Source: Triadica sebifera
Taxonomy: Eukaryota; Streptophyta; Magnoliopsida; Malpighiales; Euphorbiaceae
NCBI GenBank assembly: GCA_023653625.1
Contig: CM042911.1
Location: 23,596,192 to 23,660,191 of the forward strand
Direction of reading: 5' to 3'
DNA length: 64,000 nucleotides
The position numbers were made by a program, and so were the translations under genes. How positions within the stretch are numbered: position 1 is the first letter of the stretch; every line of letters starts with the position of its first letter. Below, in pieces: positions 23,836-37,700 of the stretch. The notes beneath the pieces are model-generated. The model was not told the DNA's origin. It worked only from the letters and a program-made list of their open reading frames with translations, and did not search any database.

Positions 23836-26800
23836 TATATATGAATAAATTTATAATACACGATATTAGTATATGCAAATAAATATTAATGAATTGATTA
23901 TATAACTATTATTTTTATATTATATTAATTAATATTATACTAATATATTTACCAACTTATGTTTAGATGAATTAATATATATTAAAAAAATAATTATTTT
24001 ACACCTAATTTAACCAAATCTAATAAGAAAAAACTTTAGGATTTAAATAGATAAATTTTTTAATTTAATATTCATGTATAATCATGTCGTGTTAGTTGTA
24101 CACATTTAGACATATTAAGTTAATCGTGTTGTGTCATGTTAACACAGATTTTAACCTTGGTCCGTGTCTTGTTTGTGTTTTGAATTTTTGTCACGATTAT
24201 TGAATTGTGTCATATTTGTATTTAGTATAATCGTGTCATACTCAATTGAAACACGACACGAATTGTCACCTCTACACTAAGATTTATGACGGTTACTCAT
24301 GAAACCGTAACCATTGAAAAACTTTCCACATATATGTTACATTTTGTTAAATTATTTTTAAACATTAAAATTAGAAATAGATTTATTATCATATGACAAT
24401 TATTTTTGAGTAATATTAAGCAAAATCTTGTATGTCCGTATTTTTCCATTTATACATCAGTATTATTTTCAATCACTAAGTTATCAAACACTAAAAATCA
24501 ATTATAGTCACTGAGTATGAACGGTTGGATGTTGAGCCAATCTACCCTTAAATAAATAGATGTCACCAAGTCATTGATAAGTTTAAAACAAGGTTATTCA
24601 TAAATGTTGTTGAACTAAAGTCAGATGCTTTTATATTGGTTCATTTATTTGAAAATAAAAATGTCTGTGTAAGCTTGTAAAAAAAGTTGAAGATATCTTG
24701 TCACAACTATACCAACAAGCATGTACTTTATTTTATAGTTTACCAAATCATTATATTTGCACATATATCTCAAACTCACTTTATATCACAATGTATTTTG
24801 AAATTTAAAATGGTAAGATATATGCACACATGTCAAATAGATAAACATAAATTTGATACCTTTATTATTCTTTTATACTACTATTCTAAAATCTTTTTAT
24901 TTTTCTTCATGTTAATGTTTATTAGTTTTATAGGATTATCATCTATAACACATTAATATGAACAAATTAAATTAGATTAATTAAAATCTTTTGTATTCTA
25001 TAGCTTTGTTGGGTTGTTCTATCTATATTACTGGATAAATGAATTTATATGAATTATGTATAATCACCAAACTATATGAAGTAGATCTATAATTAATTCT
25101 AAAGTTGATAGCATAATAAAACACAAAAAATGGAGAAAATTATGCCTGTAATGAATTGTTATATAATATGCAAGAAAAATGACTAGTTTAACATTAGGTT
25201 TTTCTTCCTCTTAGTAGTATTGTCTCTAAATATCATGCTAATGTGCATTATCAACTTGTATTTAATTTTGTTGTTAAGAAACATTCAACACTTTTTTTCG
25301 TAACTAAAATGTTTTTTCCATGGGATTTGGTTGAAATGCATCATATGAAGATGATATGGACCCATAAATTTTCCCTCTACAAATCAAACTGTATATCTCA
25401 CAGCTCCTCCACTCTCCTTCCCGTTATCAGAATATCCAGCACTTCCAAGACTATTTTGTTCTTTTGTTGAGATCAACTCCTACGAAGATAAATTTTGCAT
25501 TTCCTAGTATATGGCAGAGTCATCTCTCTTACATGTAAGAATCTTGACAAATACTTTGTTCAATAAGAGGAACTCTTCAACTATATTTTGGATTATAAAC
25601 CTTTGATGGAAATTCTTGATTAGGTGAGGATGATTTAGGTTTGGAAAATTTTGTGTTTGATAATGATTTGAGATTTGTTGTGGGGTTCATAACAATTGAT
25701 TGAGAAGATGGAAATTTGTTATGTTTTTGTAGGATACTATAGAGTAGATAGGGTTTAGAAAGGAGAGGCTGCATAGTGAGTAGGTTAAGGAGTATAATTT
25801 TCCATTGGAAAAAGTCCAAGAGAGGATAGAGAGAGAGAGGGAACTTGGAGAGAGAAAATTACTGTTGGACTTGCAAGGAGAAATAGAGAATTAAGTCAGT
25901 GTGTCCCTTTAGCATAGTAAAAGGTAATAATAATTAATTTAATGGATTCAGGTCAGTTTTCAAGGGTACCATTCATCAAATTTTGATGAAAAAGGAATTT
26001 TAGTTAGAAATAATAATGTTGAATGGTATCTAAGGGTAAATTGAATATTAAAGACGATAATGTATATTGTTGATAAGTTCAGGGGCAGTAGTGAAACTTA
26101 GTCTCTTAATCCTCACCAACAAGCAATACAAAATTGGGCCAACACATTAGCTACTAAACAAATTGTATATCAATTAAAAATGAGTGATATCTATAGCTTG
26201 TAATTGAGCATTGTACTAGCTAGCTTTTGTGAGCTTAATGAGCTGATCATTAGTGGGCTTAAGCTTGGCAAGTTTATAAAGAGAGTTTCTTAGGAGGCTC
26301 GAGTTCATCTTGTAAACAAATTTAAATAAGCATTGTTAATGCTGAGATCTTTGTAGATCACAAGCAGTTACTTCTTTTGTAGCTCTATCTACCTAATTCC
26401 TCTATTTAGGCTGGCACTTTACTTTCTTTTGCCTAATTACTCCATACTTCTTAGCAGCACAAGCTAGAGACGAGGTCCTAATTTCATTCTCTCCCTCTCA
26501 TGTTGTGAATGGGTTTTTCCATGTTTTTATTTAGCTATAACAGGTTCCAAAAAGCATTGAAAATTGGCATTTCAGTGATTCTTGTGGTGTGCCGATGCGG
26601 ATGAGAAAAATGATGATAAATTAATCCTTCTCATTGACAAGTGATTTCTTTATGATGGATGAAATAATGCCCTTGTTTTAAGGAATATCCCTAAAAGGTA
26701 TTGAAAAGTTGTTGGGATACTATAGGGAAATTTGGTTCTCCTTTGAATATTGTCAACTTTGGCATGTCTCATCTTTTGCCATTAACATTATAATGCTTTC

Positions 26801-28768
26801 TTTTCATTATAATGTTTTATTTTATATTTTAGAATATATCTTTTGCCACAATAGTATGCAATTTTCATTGTTTCATTGACTAGCTCATGTTGGGTTTTGA
26901 ACATGCATCACATCCTTGGCACAATGTAAATTTAAAATTTAATTGAATCAAAAACCTATGAACGCTTTATGTAATTTAAAATAGGAATAAACCATTTAAT
27001 GGGAGAAGTTGATTACCTTTGTTTGCAACTCTTGATCTTCAAAGTTGTGAGCTTTTTCTTCTTTGTTGGGTTGTAGCAAACCACAACAATCCAAAACTAT
27101 AATTGTCTCTAAGAGTATCCACGGGAAGGAAAAAGAAGAAAACCTCCAGGGAGATGAGGTGATAAAAGTCCGAAGTGCTAACTTTGGAAAATTGTCTTAT
27201 GAAAGAGAAAAGAAAAAGGAGAAAAATAACTATTATTTTTCTTAAGGGGGCAGCCATGAAATTGACTCCTTAAAATGAGTATTTATACTCTTTCTAATCC
27301 CTTTTAGGGTTGAAAAAGGAAAAGCCTTAATGGACTCATTTCCCTAAGGTATATGGCCCAATGTTGACCAGGTCAACAATCCTGATGCAAATTGGATTTG
27401 ACCCATCTTTATAACTTTTTTAAATACTCAATTCTCTCTCTCTCACTTGGATCTTATCCAAAACTCATTTTAAATTTCCTTCATTTCCTTTGTACGTGTA
27501 ACCTAATATGTTTTCTGGTTATGTTGGTAGCTCAAGTCTTGAGAGGAATTCTAATCCAATTAGAATTCTATGAGTCAAACTCTTTTGAACCATAATTGAT
27601 TTTCAATTTATTTCTCTTGACTTGACATATCATGAGCAATATCTAGCAACACATTATGACCACCCAATTAACCAGAAAATCAGTGGTCTGACTATAAATC
27701 CTTCCATAGACAATTATCATGTACCTCATTTGATTTAGAGCATGGACTATGTGTCAACTCCTACTAGACTGATTATGTCACATCTAGTTCAAATGATATT
27801 AGTTTTTATCTGTGAGATCTATTACTCTATTAGATATGTCATTGAAGACCTTCTTCAAGACATGTTCACCTCGGTTAAGGATTTCTGAGTAATGATCTCA
27901 ATAAGAGGCCATAGGTATACTCTCCTTCTATTAGAAGTGGCGAATTCTTGATTGACTACTCAAGTATCTTCGAATATTAGAAGTGGTGAATTCTTGATTG
28001 ACTACTCAAGTATCTTCGAATATTTCATGCTATACCCAATCACCATCTTATGAGCAACCTTTAAGAGGCAACAAGGAATAAAGTCAAAATATAGAATTTA
28101 ATATCTAAGATAACTTTGAGCATTTCAAGTCTAAGGATAATTGCACCATTGTTATAATGAGTCTATCTCTGACATTGAATAAATATCTACGTGATTGTCT
28201 AATAGCAGGTCATCAAATGTGCTTCGCTACTTTAGCAAACATCCACATGTTAACTCTAAACATTTCATGTTTTCAGCTTATGAGATCAGCTCCTTGACAT
28301 AGTCAAGGAGTGTAACATGTTTTAGTTTATCTGGATTAACAATGTCTCGTCTTGTCAATCCTATGACTAGGGATAATTTAGGTATAAAAACAATTGTACA
28401 TGATAGGAATCTCACTATCATGATCTCATCATAATTATCTTCATGCTATGTTACATACCAAAAGCTTCATTAAATAGTCTAAGATCTAAATCAAATTCAT
28501 ATATGAATGAATACTAATATAATGAAAATGTCTTTTATTAATAATAAATGAGTACATTGAGTACTTAAGATGATTGTCTTTAGGGCATCTCTCTAACAGT
28601 TCCATGAGCTGATGAGTCTCTAATTTATGTGACTAATTTCCTTTATTATGATATTTATACATTTCAGGATGCTAGACAAAGGCCTGATGCGAAGACTCTG
28701 CTTTCTCACCCTTGGATACAGAATTCTAGGCGTGCTTTAAACTCCTTCAGACATAATGGGTCAATAAG
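13410..28768 (+). CDS. MAP3KE1: MAP3K epsilon exons 1-10: catalytic kinase domain
   Basis: Exons 1-10 encode residues 1-291. Visible catalytic elements are the Gly-rich loop GKGAYGRV (27-34), the ATP-anchoring Lys in VAIK (K49), the helix-C Glu in QEIDLL (E67, in a 21-nt microexon at 15304-15324), HRDIKGAN (142-149, catalytic D144), DFG (162-164), and GTPYWMAPE (181-189) at the end of the activation segment. The domain closes with RPDAKTLLSHPWI (about 263-274). Every key residue for an active Ser/Thr kinase is present, so I infer catalytic competence. Introns in this part range from 83 nt (intron 5) to 6,710 nt (intron 9). Confidence 0.94.
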
Positions 28769-31700
28769 GTAGAAATTTGTGTATTTATTGAATTCATGGC
28801 ATCCTATGCAAAGGACTCCTGACTAACTCTTTGCATTTACCAGCTTTTTAGTCCAACTGAGCTACTTATTTGGATAACCTGAATTGGATTCTTTTCATTG
28901 TTATCATGCATCTAGTTTTCTGGCGATCTTTAATATATGTTTGCTTAGATTTTAGCAGCTGATATAGTATGTTGTTGTCAGTTTAGAAGCATAATAATTT
29001 CTTTTTTCTTTCAAACTCTCAAGAATTCATTTGAATGGTAATGTATATTTCACATTTTGTAGTGGAGATTGTGTAATGTAACGTTTTGTTTATCTGCTTC
29101 TTTCTATGTTACCATGCCTCTTTCTGTGATAGAAGGTGGAAAGGGTTTTCTCATTTAGAAAATAGAGTTCTTCAGTTTGGCTTGTTCATTGAAGATTACC
29201 TTAAGATGTGTGGAGCTAGGTATATTAGCAAATATATTTAGATGGAGGGTGATACAGCTTTAAAGTTCACATGAGAAATGATAACTACTTGATAACTTTT
29301 ATATGAATCAGGATATTAAAATTCTGTTGCCACAAAACAAATTTGTGGCTTGGGTCCTGCATAAGGCTTTTTCTTGAATAGGATTAGCCTGTTTAAATCT
29401 TCTCATATTAAGTATTAGCATGATAAATGTCTTGTTGTAGGTTCTTGAATACTTATATTTACAATTTGGCAAGTATCTACAGATTTTTTTTTTAAATTCA
29501 AATTTTTAAGAGAGAGAAACACATGTACTGCAGAAGTTGCTTTGTTTGCCATTTCTGTTAAGCCCTTTTCTTTTTATATTTACTGTTTTAAGTTCATTTT
29601 GGTAAGTATATGACTAGCTTCACTTCAGTATGCAGTATTTTATTAATTTAAATTGTTCCTTTGTTCATTATTTGTAACTAAGCCTGTTTAAATTCATTTC
29701 TACGTTGCAGAAAATATTTAAGTCTCAATAATTAGATCTCTTTTTATTTGATAAAATAATTTACAATTCTGTGTCTAATGTTTTTTTTTTTTTCAATGTG
29801 ATAGTCTCTTATTTTATTTCAAAAATATTTCTCTTTTGTAGAAGCATACAGGAAGATGATTCAGCAGATGCAGAAATTTGTAATGGAGATAATCTGGGCA
29901 TTGGTCAAAACCATTCTTCGGAGAAAGCTAAAGAGTCTGCCACTGACATAGAAAATGTGAGATTCTTATGTTAGACTTCTTTCTGAAGCTAATTTATAAT
30001 AATGTGTTTACGTTGGGGCTTTCTCAATGTCACTAGCTAAGTGAAGTGTTTGATTTGCTTGCAAAGTAACTGTCAACCTACATGATTTTGCAATTAAACC
30101 ATCTTCATTGCGTTCCTGATCTGTTTTCTTATATTTCAGGACTCTAGGAAGGAATTATTAACTGAGGCAGCTGTTGTTAGCAACTTTGATAAAGATCAGT
30201 TTTCAAATTGTGGTATTGAGGGAGGAACAGTTAAATTAGAAGAGGATCTACAGTCAGATCAAGTTCCTACCTTAGCTATTCATGAAAAGACATCTCTGCC
30301 AATTGATTCTGGTAGACTATCTCCAAATAAGGTAGCAGATCCCAGTGCTTCCCTTCATGTCTCAACGCATTTGCATGACCAGAATGAGAATCTTGTGAAT
30401 GGTGATGTTGAATCTTCTGAATCAAGAAGTAAAAGTGTGGATAGAAAGCATGGAGGAAAAGGAAATTCCATCCATGCTGAGAATAGATCATTTGGTTTTG
30501 CACCAAGAAGTCAGGATGATGGGCTGCAAAAGGTGAAATTGTGTTAATTGCTATTATTGTCTTTTATGAATTAATTCAATGGCCAATTACTATGATTATT
30601 GTTAGGAGTTTCATATGTTAGCTTTTGGTCCCTCTCTCGTGCTCCTTCCTGCATGCATTCATTTGCATAGTGCCAGCAAAGGCTAACAAGCTTTCAGGCA
30701 CATTTTTTACCTTGCCTGTAGTGTTTCTGGTTGATGAGTAGATATGCCAAAAGTTTTCTTGAAACATAATATATGACACATGGAGGTATGTACATATGCA
30801 GTTGTAAAAGTTAACTACTCGTAGTTCATGCATCGAACAGATGAAATAAAGAGATCAGATATGTTGTTTTGAAAAGCATCAGATGAGGCTATGCAACTGC
30901 ATTGATGCCCTCAGTGGAAACATGAATTGTATAGAAAAGGGTTAACATCATTTATTAATAGGAATATGCATGTCAATTTACTTGTCGTTTGGGATGGGTA
31001 ATAACATGAGAAATGATGTATCATTCCATATTATTTGGCCTCTGACATTCTTAAAATTGTCTAAATCAATAAAGCAGAAACAATTATTCTGTATTGATTT
31101 AATCAAGCAGAGCCGCAACTTTGCATTTTGTTTAAGAATCAACAACTTTTTCTGTTGTATGGAACTGGTCCCTTCTCTGAGGAAAGAACAAATTGGAGCA
31201 AGAATAATACTGCAAAATTATTTAATTGAAGATAATGGAACATACACTTCTTTGGCATTGCAGCTGAATTGGATTTAGGTTATTAAATTGCTTTTTGTGT
31301 TAATAAATTTTTAGATTTTAAGAAAATCAAATTAGAGTTACTTGCTCATCTTGCTTTTGATTCATTTTGAAGTCTGCTTTTGTTCCTTAAAGTCCAACTT
31401 AGGCAAGGGCTATTGCTAAATGAACTTGCCTGCTTCAGCATTAATTGAAACTTTAAGCTGATTTTAGTTCATAGCTATAGGAACTAGCCAAAATAAACTT
31501 TGGTCATTGCTTTTCCAATATTTGCAGTTACTTTCTCAAAGATGTAATTGCTTAGAACTGACTTTTACCTTTATATTTAGTGGTTTATACCTTTTGTATT
31601 CCTATTATATTAGAATGTGTTATGTTACTCGGACACTTCAAAAATGAAAAAGTACATGTGTCTTTTGAGTACGATACTAGTATGGGTATGAGATCTTTCA

Positions 31701-34700
31701 CTTTAAAAGTAGATGTGGGTATGAGATCCTTCACTTTAAAAATGGGTATGCTTGTCCTACTCTTTTGTGCCACAACTTAAGATGCTTACTGCTGGTGGAA
31801 TTTTTTTGCTTTTTTCTTTTTCTTAGGTATTTGGAGCGGAAATCTTATCTTCATATTGCTTGTCTAGCTTTCTTAGCATACATGTTATAATTTGATCAAT
31901 CTTTTAACTTAAATTATTATATATTAAAATTGAAATATTTACATTTTTATATGTGTATAGACATATCTCTGTATCCGTATCCTAATTTTAGATCATTTTT
32001 AGCTGTATTTACGTATCCTAAATTTAAAAAAATAAGAGGTTGAACTTCTAAATATGTACTAGTGTCGGATATCCATACCCGAGTCTAAGCAACATAGAAT
32101 GTGTTATAGGTTCAATGGCCCATAGTTTTTTCTACCTTTTTAGACCATCTGATTTAGTGACTGCCTTGTTATTTTCATTTGTCTCAGTATTGAATTTTGC
32201 AAATTCCTAAAGATTTTTTGGCAAAAATTCAATGTTTCGCATTCCTTGGGATAGAAATGCCTAGCATTTTTTATTTGAGAAGTTAACATTCTTTATGTGC
32301 ATATCATGTCTTCTTCATTCTTTCCATTTGCACTTTTGCTTTTGGAGATGCATTGTGTGTTGAATTTCATTCTTCTGTATTGTACTACTGTTTTGTTTGA
32401 ACTTTGAGCATGATATAGCCATTTTTTTGGGTGGAATTGTGTCTTGCCGTAAACTTGACTTCAAGTCTCCATAGGAGCTTGAGCTTTGCCATCACTTACC
32501 TTTGTTCTCCCTGCTTCCCTTCCTCTATTTCCCCTTTTCCTCTTTAGCCTTAGAAATAATAAAATCTTATGGTTCTGTGCAAATGGCTTTTTGAAGGCAA
32601 TGAAGACATCAGTGACATTGGGGGGGAACGAGCTCAGTAGATTCAGTGATCCTCCTGGAGATGCCTCAATTGATGATTTATTTCATCCTCTTGATAAAAA
32701 CCTAGATGATCTAGCAGCTGGAGCTTCAACTTCTGCTTCAACATCACAAATAAACCATGGGAATGAATCTGTGACTGGCGCAGGGAAAAATGACCTGGCT
32801 ACAAAGTTGAGGGCTACCATAGCCCAAAAGCAAATGGAGAGTGAAGCAGGGCAGACAAATGGTGGTGGTGACTTGTTTCGCCTGATGATGGGTGTTTTAA
32901 AGGATGATGTGATTGATCTTGACGGTTTGGTATTTTCACAATATTGTCGTCTTCTTTTTCCCTTTTTTCTATTAAGTAGTTTAAAATCTTTGACATTATG
33001 TTCTGCTTCATATGCTTTCCTTGTCAGGTTTTTGATGAAAAACTGCCAGCAGAAAATCTTTTTCCACTTCAGGTACCTCCACATCATAGCTCTTTGGACC
33101 CATAATTAATTCCCTTATTTGCAGTGTGTAATATTACATTGTGAACATGTCTTGGATGTAATTTAAATATTACTTGATGTGAAATGGAAAATTCTTACTA
33201 TAATCTTCTTTCCTTTTGATGTCGGCAACAAGTTATGTTTAACTTGTCATGCATGTGGCAGATTACTTGCCAGTTTCCATCCATCTGTATACTTCTAGCA
33301 TTTTGGTCCTCTTTGAGAATGCACTATCTATTAAAGTAATGAACAGTCCACAGTTCAATTGTCTTTGCAATTTTAAGCAAAGGCTTTACTGTTTCTTGGT
33401 TTGATTCTTTCATGCCCCTTAAAACCTGAGGATAGTGGTAGTGTCAAATTGTATCTGGTCTTATGATGCTTCAGGAAGTGGAATAAACAAGTATTGCTAG
33501 GTTACCGTGGTTTTTTTGTGCTACTCAATTTAATGATTGATAATAAATATTATTTGAATTAAACACCTTGTTAGATTTCATCATGTTTGGACTTTGAATT
33601 ATTGAACATGGGAAATTGTGAACACATGAATTGGGATAGAATTTTGATTTCTATGATTGTGGATTGATAATGAATAAGACCCTTGTTGAAGCAATGTCTC
33701 CAATTCTAACATTTTAACAGTTTTTGAGTTTTAAATGATGATTTTAAACTTCATGTATTATCAAGCTCTGTAGGTGTGGAATTCTTGGTAATATCTAATA
33801 TATTTGTCAAGGTATTTATCTTTTTGTTTGTAGGAAATTCATGGATTTGATATTAGGAAATCAGGAATATTTCCTTTAGTTTATATTTCCAAAGTATTTT
33901 AATTTTATTCCTTTTGTATTGCTTGTTTTTAGGGACATAAGTCTTATATAAACTTCTATATCTCTTTGTGAGAATAAGAAAATTGAGAGTAAAATTTCTC
34001 TCTTTTTCCAACATGATATCAGAGCTTGGTTCGACCAGCCTTGTTCTTCTGCTATAACAGTCACTGTTAGTCTAGGGTTTCAATTCCCATTATCATAGAG
34101 AGTGATTTGACTCTCATCGCCCGCGTTGGGAGAACCGCCAGGCACTGACCAATCGTTTGGTAGGAGCTCGTCATCGGTAATAGCTGCCTGTGACCACACG
34201 CGCCGAGCAAAGTTTCTGCTGGAATTTCATGCGTTGGTGTGTGAGGTTTTTCGAGCACTGTTTTTCGAATTTCTTGTTTTAGATTATCTTTCTTGCTGAT
34301 TCCGATCTTGTCTAAGTGGTTTTTGTCTTCATCCTTAGCTGTGTTGATCTGAATTACTGTTCATTTTTGTTACTGTTCTATTTTTTTGTTTCTTCTTGAT
34401 GGCAAGCCACTGGAAGACAGCCCTGACCAACTCAACTAGCAGGGATTCAACAGTATCAGGAGATAATACTTATAGTATGAATTATATTCCTTTCAGTAGT
34501 CCTATGGAAGGTTCCACTAATTCACTCTAATTAAATATCCACTAACTAAATGGAAAAAATTATGTGGAATTCATTTGATTTTGGAAGGCAAGGGAAAGTT
34601 TGGTTATTTGACAAGAGAAGTGACAAAATCTGCCAATGGACATTCAACCCATAAAATCTGGAAATCAGAAAATTCCATGATTATAGCGTAGTTGGTGAAT

Positions 34701-37700
34701 TCTATGGAACTTGCTATAGGCAAACCATTTATGTTTCTACCAGCAACTAAGGATGTTTGGGAAGCAGTTAGTAACACCTATTCTGATATGGAAAATTCCT
34801 CACAGATATTTGAGCTAAAATCAAAACTTTTGCATGCGAAACAAGGTGATCGAGATGTAATCTCCTACTACAACTAGTTGATGACCTTGTGGTAGGAATT
34901 ACGTCTCTGTTATGATGATGTTTGGGAATTTGCAAATGATAGTGTTTGATTCATGAAGAGACAGGAGAATGATCGAGTCTTCGTGTTTTTGGCAGGACTA
35001 ACTAAGGAGTTAGATGAGGTGCAAGGAAAAATTCTTGGAAAGACCCATTTGCCAACAATTTGAGAAGCTTTTTTAGAAGTTAGAAGAGAAGAAGCACGAC
35101 AGAGATGCTTAAAAACAAATCTGCTTCAATGAATACCTCAGAAATGGATAGTTTTGCCCTAGCAACACAAAGGTTTCAGGAGGAAGGGAAAAATGATGGA
35201 AAGCGATCATGGTGTGATCACTGCAAAAAACCATAACACACACGAGAAATATACTGGAAAATTTATGGCAAACCAAAAAACTTGAGAAAGAAGTCTAATG
35301 GAGGGGGCCTTGCACTTCAAGCTAGTCTTTCGGATCAGGAGCAGCAGTCTTCTTTAAGTTCATTTCCTTTTACCAAGGAACAAATAGACCGATTGTATAA
35401 GCTTCTTGAGTTTCAAAAAGGTAACTATTTGCAAACTGCATTTATTAGTGTCAATTCTAATCATACTTGGGTCATTACTTCAGTAGTGACTGACCAAATA
35501 ATTGGATTATCAAGTCTTTTCTCTTCATATAGTCATTGTGCAGGAAATCAAAAATTAAGATTGCAGATGACTCTTTTTTAGCCATTGCGGGAAAAAGGTT
35601 CCATTGTTGTGTCCTTGTCACTTACTCTCCATGATGTTGTTCATGTTCCCAAACTCTCTTGTATTCTATTGTTTGTTAGTAAATTAGTTCGTAATCGAAA
35701 TTGTCATGCTAATTTTTTCCCAACTCACTGTGTGTTTTAGGATTTGATATCAGGGAGGATGATTGACAGTGGTAGACAGAGTAGACTTTACTTCTTTGAT
35801 GATGGTTTTGAGTCGGGACAACAATCCTAAGAAATAAGTTCGTGCTTTGAATCTATTTATGTTTCTAGTAATACTGTTATGTTATGAAATTTTAGATTAG
35901 GCTATCCTAGTTTTAAATATTTAAAGTATTTGTTTCCTAAGTTATTTGTTAATAATGATCTATCTTTGTTTCATTGTGAAATATGTGAATCTGCAAAACA
36001 TCACTGTACTTTTTTTTCCTTCACAACCATCAAAACCATTTATTATGATTCACAGTGATGTTTGGGGTCCTAATAAGATAAGTACATCTTTTAGTAAGAA
36101 ATGATTCATTACTTTTACTGATGATTATGCTTGACCTTGCTGAGTATTTCTATTGCAAGAAAAATCAGAGGTTGAACAAGTTTTTAAGAACTTTTACAAT
36201 ATGGTGCAGATTCAGTTTCAAACTAACATACAAATTTTCAGAAGTGATAATGGAAAAAAGTATTTTAATAAGATCTTGGAATTCTTTTTTTGGGAGAAGG
36301 AGATATTTTATCATAGTTCTTGCATTGATATACCTCAACAAAATGAAATTGCTGAAAGAAAAAATAAACATCCATTGGAGGTGGCTCGTGCATTACATTT
36401 TGCAACAAAAGTTCTTAAGTATTTGTGGGGCAAAGCTGTTTTCACTGCATGATACTTAATAAATAGAATATCCTCCCAAATTTTACAATATCAAACTCTG
36501 TTTCAAGTTTCCACAAAAAGTTTTCCTCATACCAGGCTTTTTGTAGATCTCCCTCTAAAAGTATTTTGATGTACAACTTTTGTTCATGAACGTAGGAAAG
36601 TTGGAAAACTTGAACTCAGAGCTATAAAATGTGTTTTTCTTGGTTATTTCCCACATCATAAGGGCTATAAATGTTTTGATCCAATATCGAAATTTTGTTG
36701 TCCCAATGGATGTCACTTCTTTTGAAGAACAATATTTTTTTAAGGATATTCATTTTCAGGGGGAGACTTGTAAGGAAGATTCATTTATCAACTCTTGTGA
36801 TGATGTCTTTCTTTCAAATGATGTATTTGTTTCCCACGATTCTGAGTCTAATGCACCTATGGCAAATGACCAAGATTTATGTGTTAAAACTCCTCTTACC
36901 ATGATGTTTCTCCTACATTCAGGCCTAAATTTGAAAATAAAAATTATGAACAATGATCTTTGGAAACTAAAAATAAGGGACAATCTTCTATAATGTCACA
37001 ACATGATAATACTAAAGCAACCGACAATAGATTAACAGAAAGTGACCAAACTTAGAAAGAGATTGTTTACTCGAAGAAGAATCATAAGCAAAGGAAAGAT
37101 GAATTGACTCTTCAACACGACCATGATTTTGAACTAAGGACAAATCAACAGTCTGAATCTAGTACAAGTAATTCTCATTCTCTTCCTGTGACTTATGATT
37201 TTGATATTCCTATAGCCCTTCGTAAAGGTGTCAGATCCTTTACTAGATATCCTCTATCTAAATTTGTGTCATACTCAAATTTGTCTTCATCTCTTACTGC
37301 ATTCACATCTCAATTATCCAAAATAGAAATTCCTAGAGGTTTACAAGAGGCTCTAAAAATTTCGAAGTGGAAGGAAGCAATAGTTGAAGAGATGAGAGCT
37401 CTTGAGAAGAACAATACTTGGAGTGTTGTGGCATTGCCGGTAGGGAGGACTACAGTAGGTTGTAAATGGGTCTTCACTGTGAAATACAACTTTGATTGTT
37501 CAGTAGAAAAATACAAGGCCCGATTGGTAACTAAGGGATTTGTCCAGACATATGTCATAGATTACTCTGAGACTTTTGCTCCTGTTGCAAAATTGAACAC
37601 GATAAAAGTACTTTTATCTATTGCTACTAATCTAAATTGACCTTTGTAGCAATTAAATGTAAAGAATGTCTTTCTCAATGTAGATTTGGGGGAGGAAGTT

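Noticed and set aside
32683..33087. A 134-codon minus-strand open frame opposite kinase exons 13-14
   Set aside because: It is the shadow of conserved coding sequence on the plus strand, has no recognisable domain and crosses two splice junctions.
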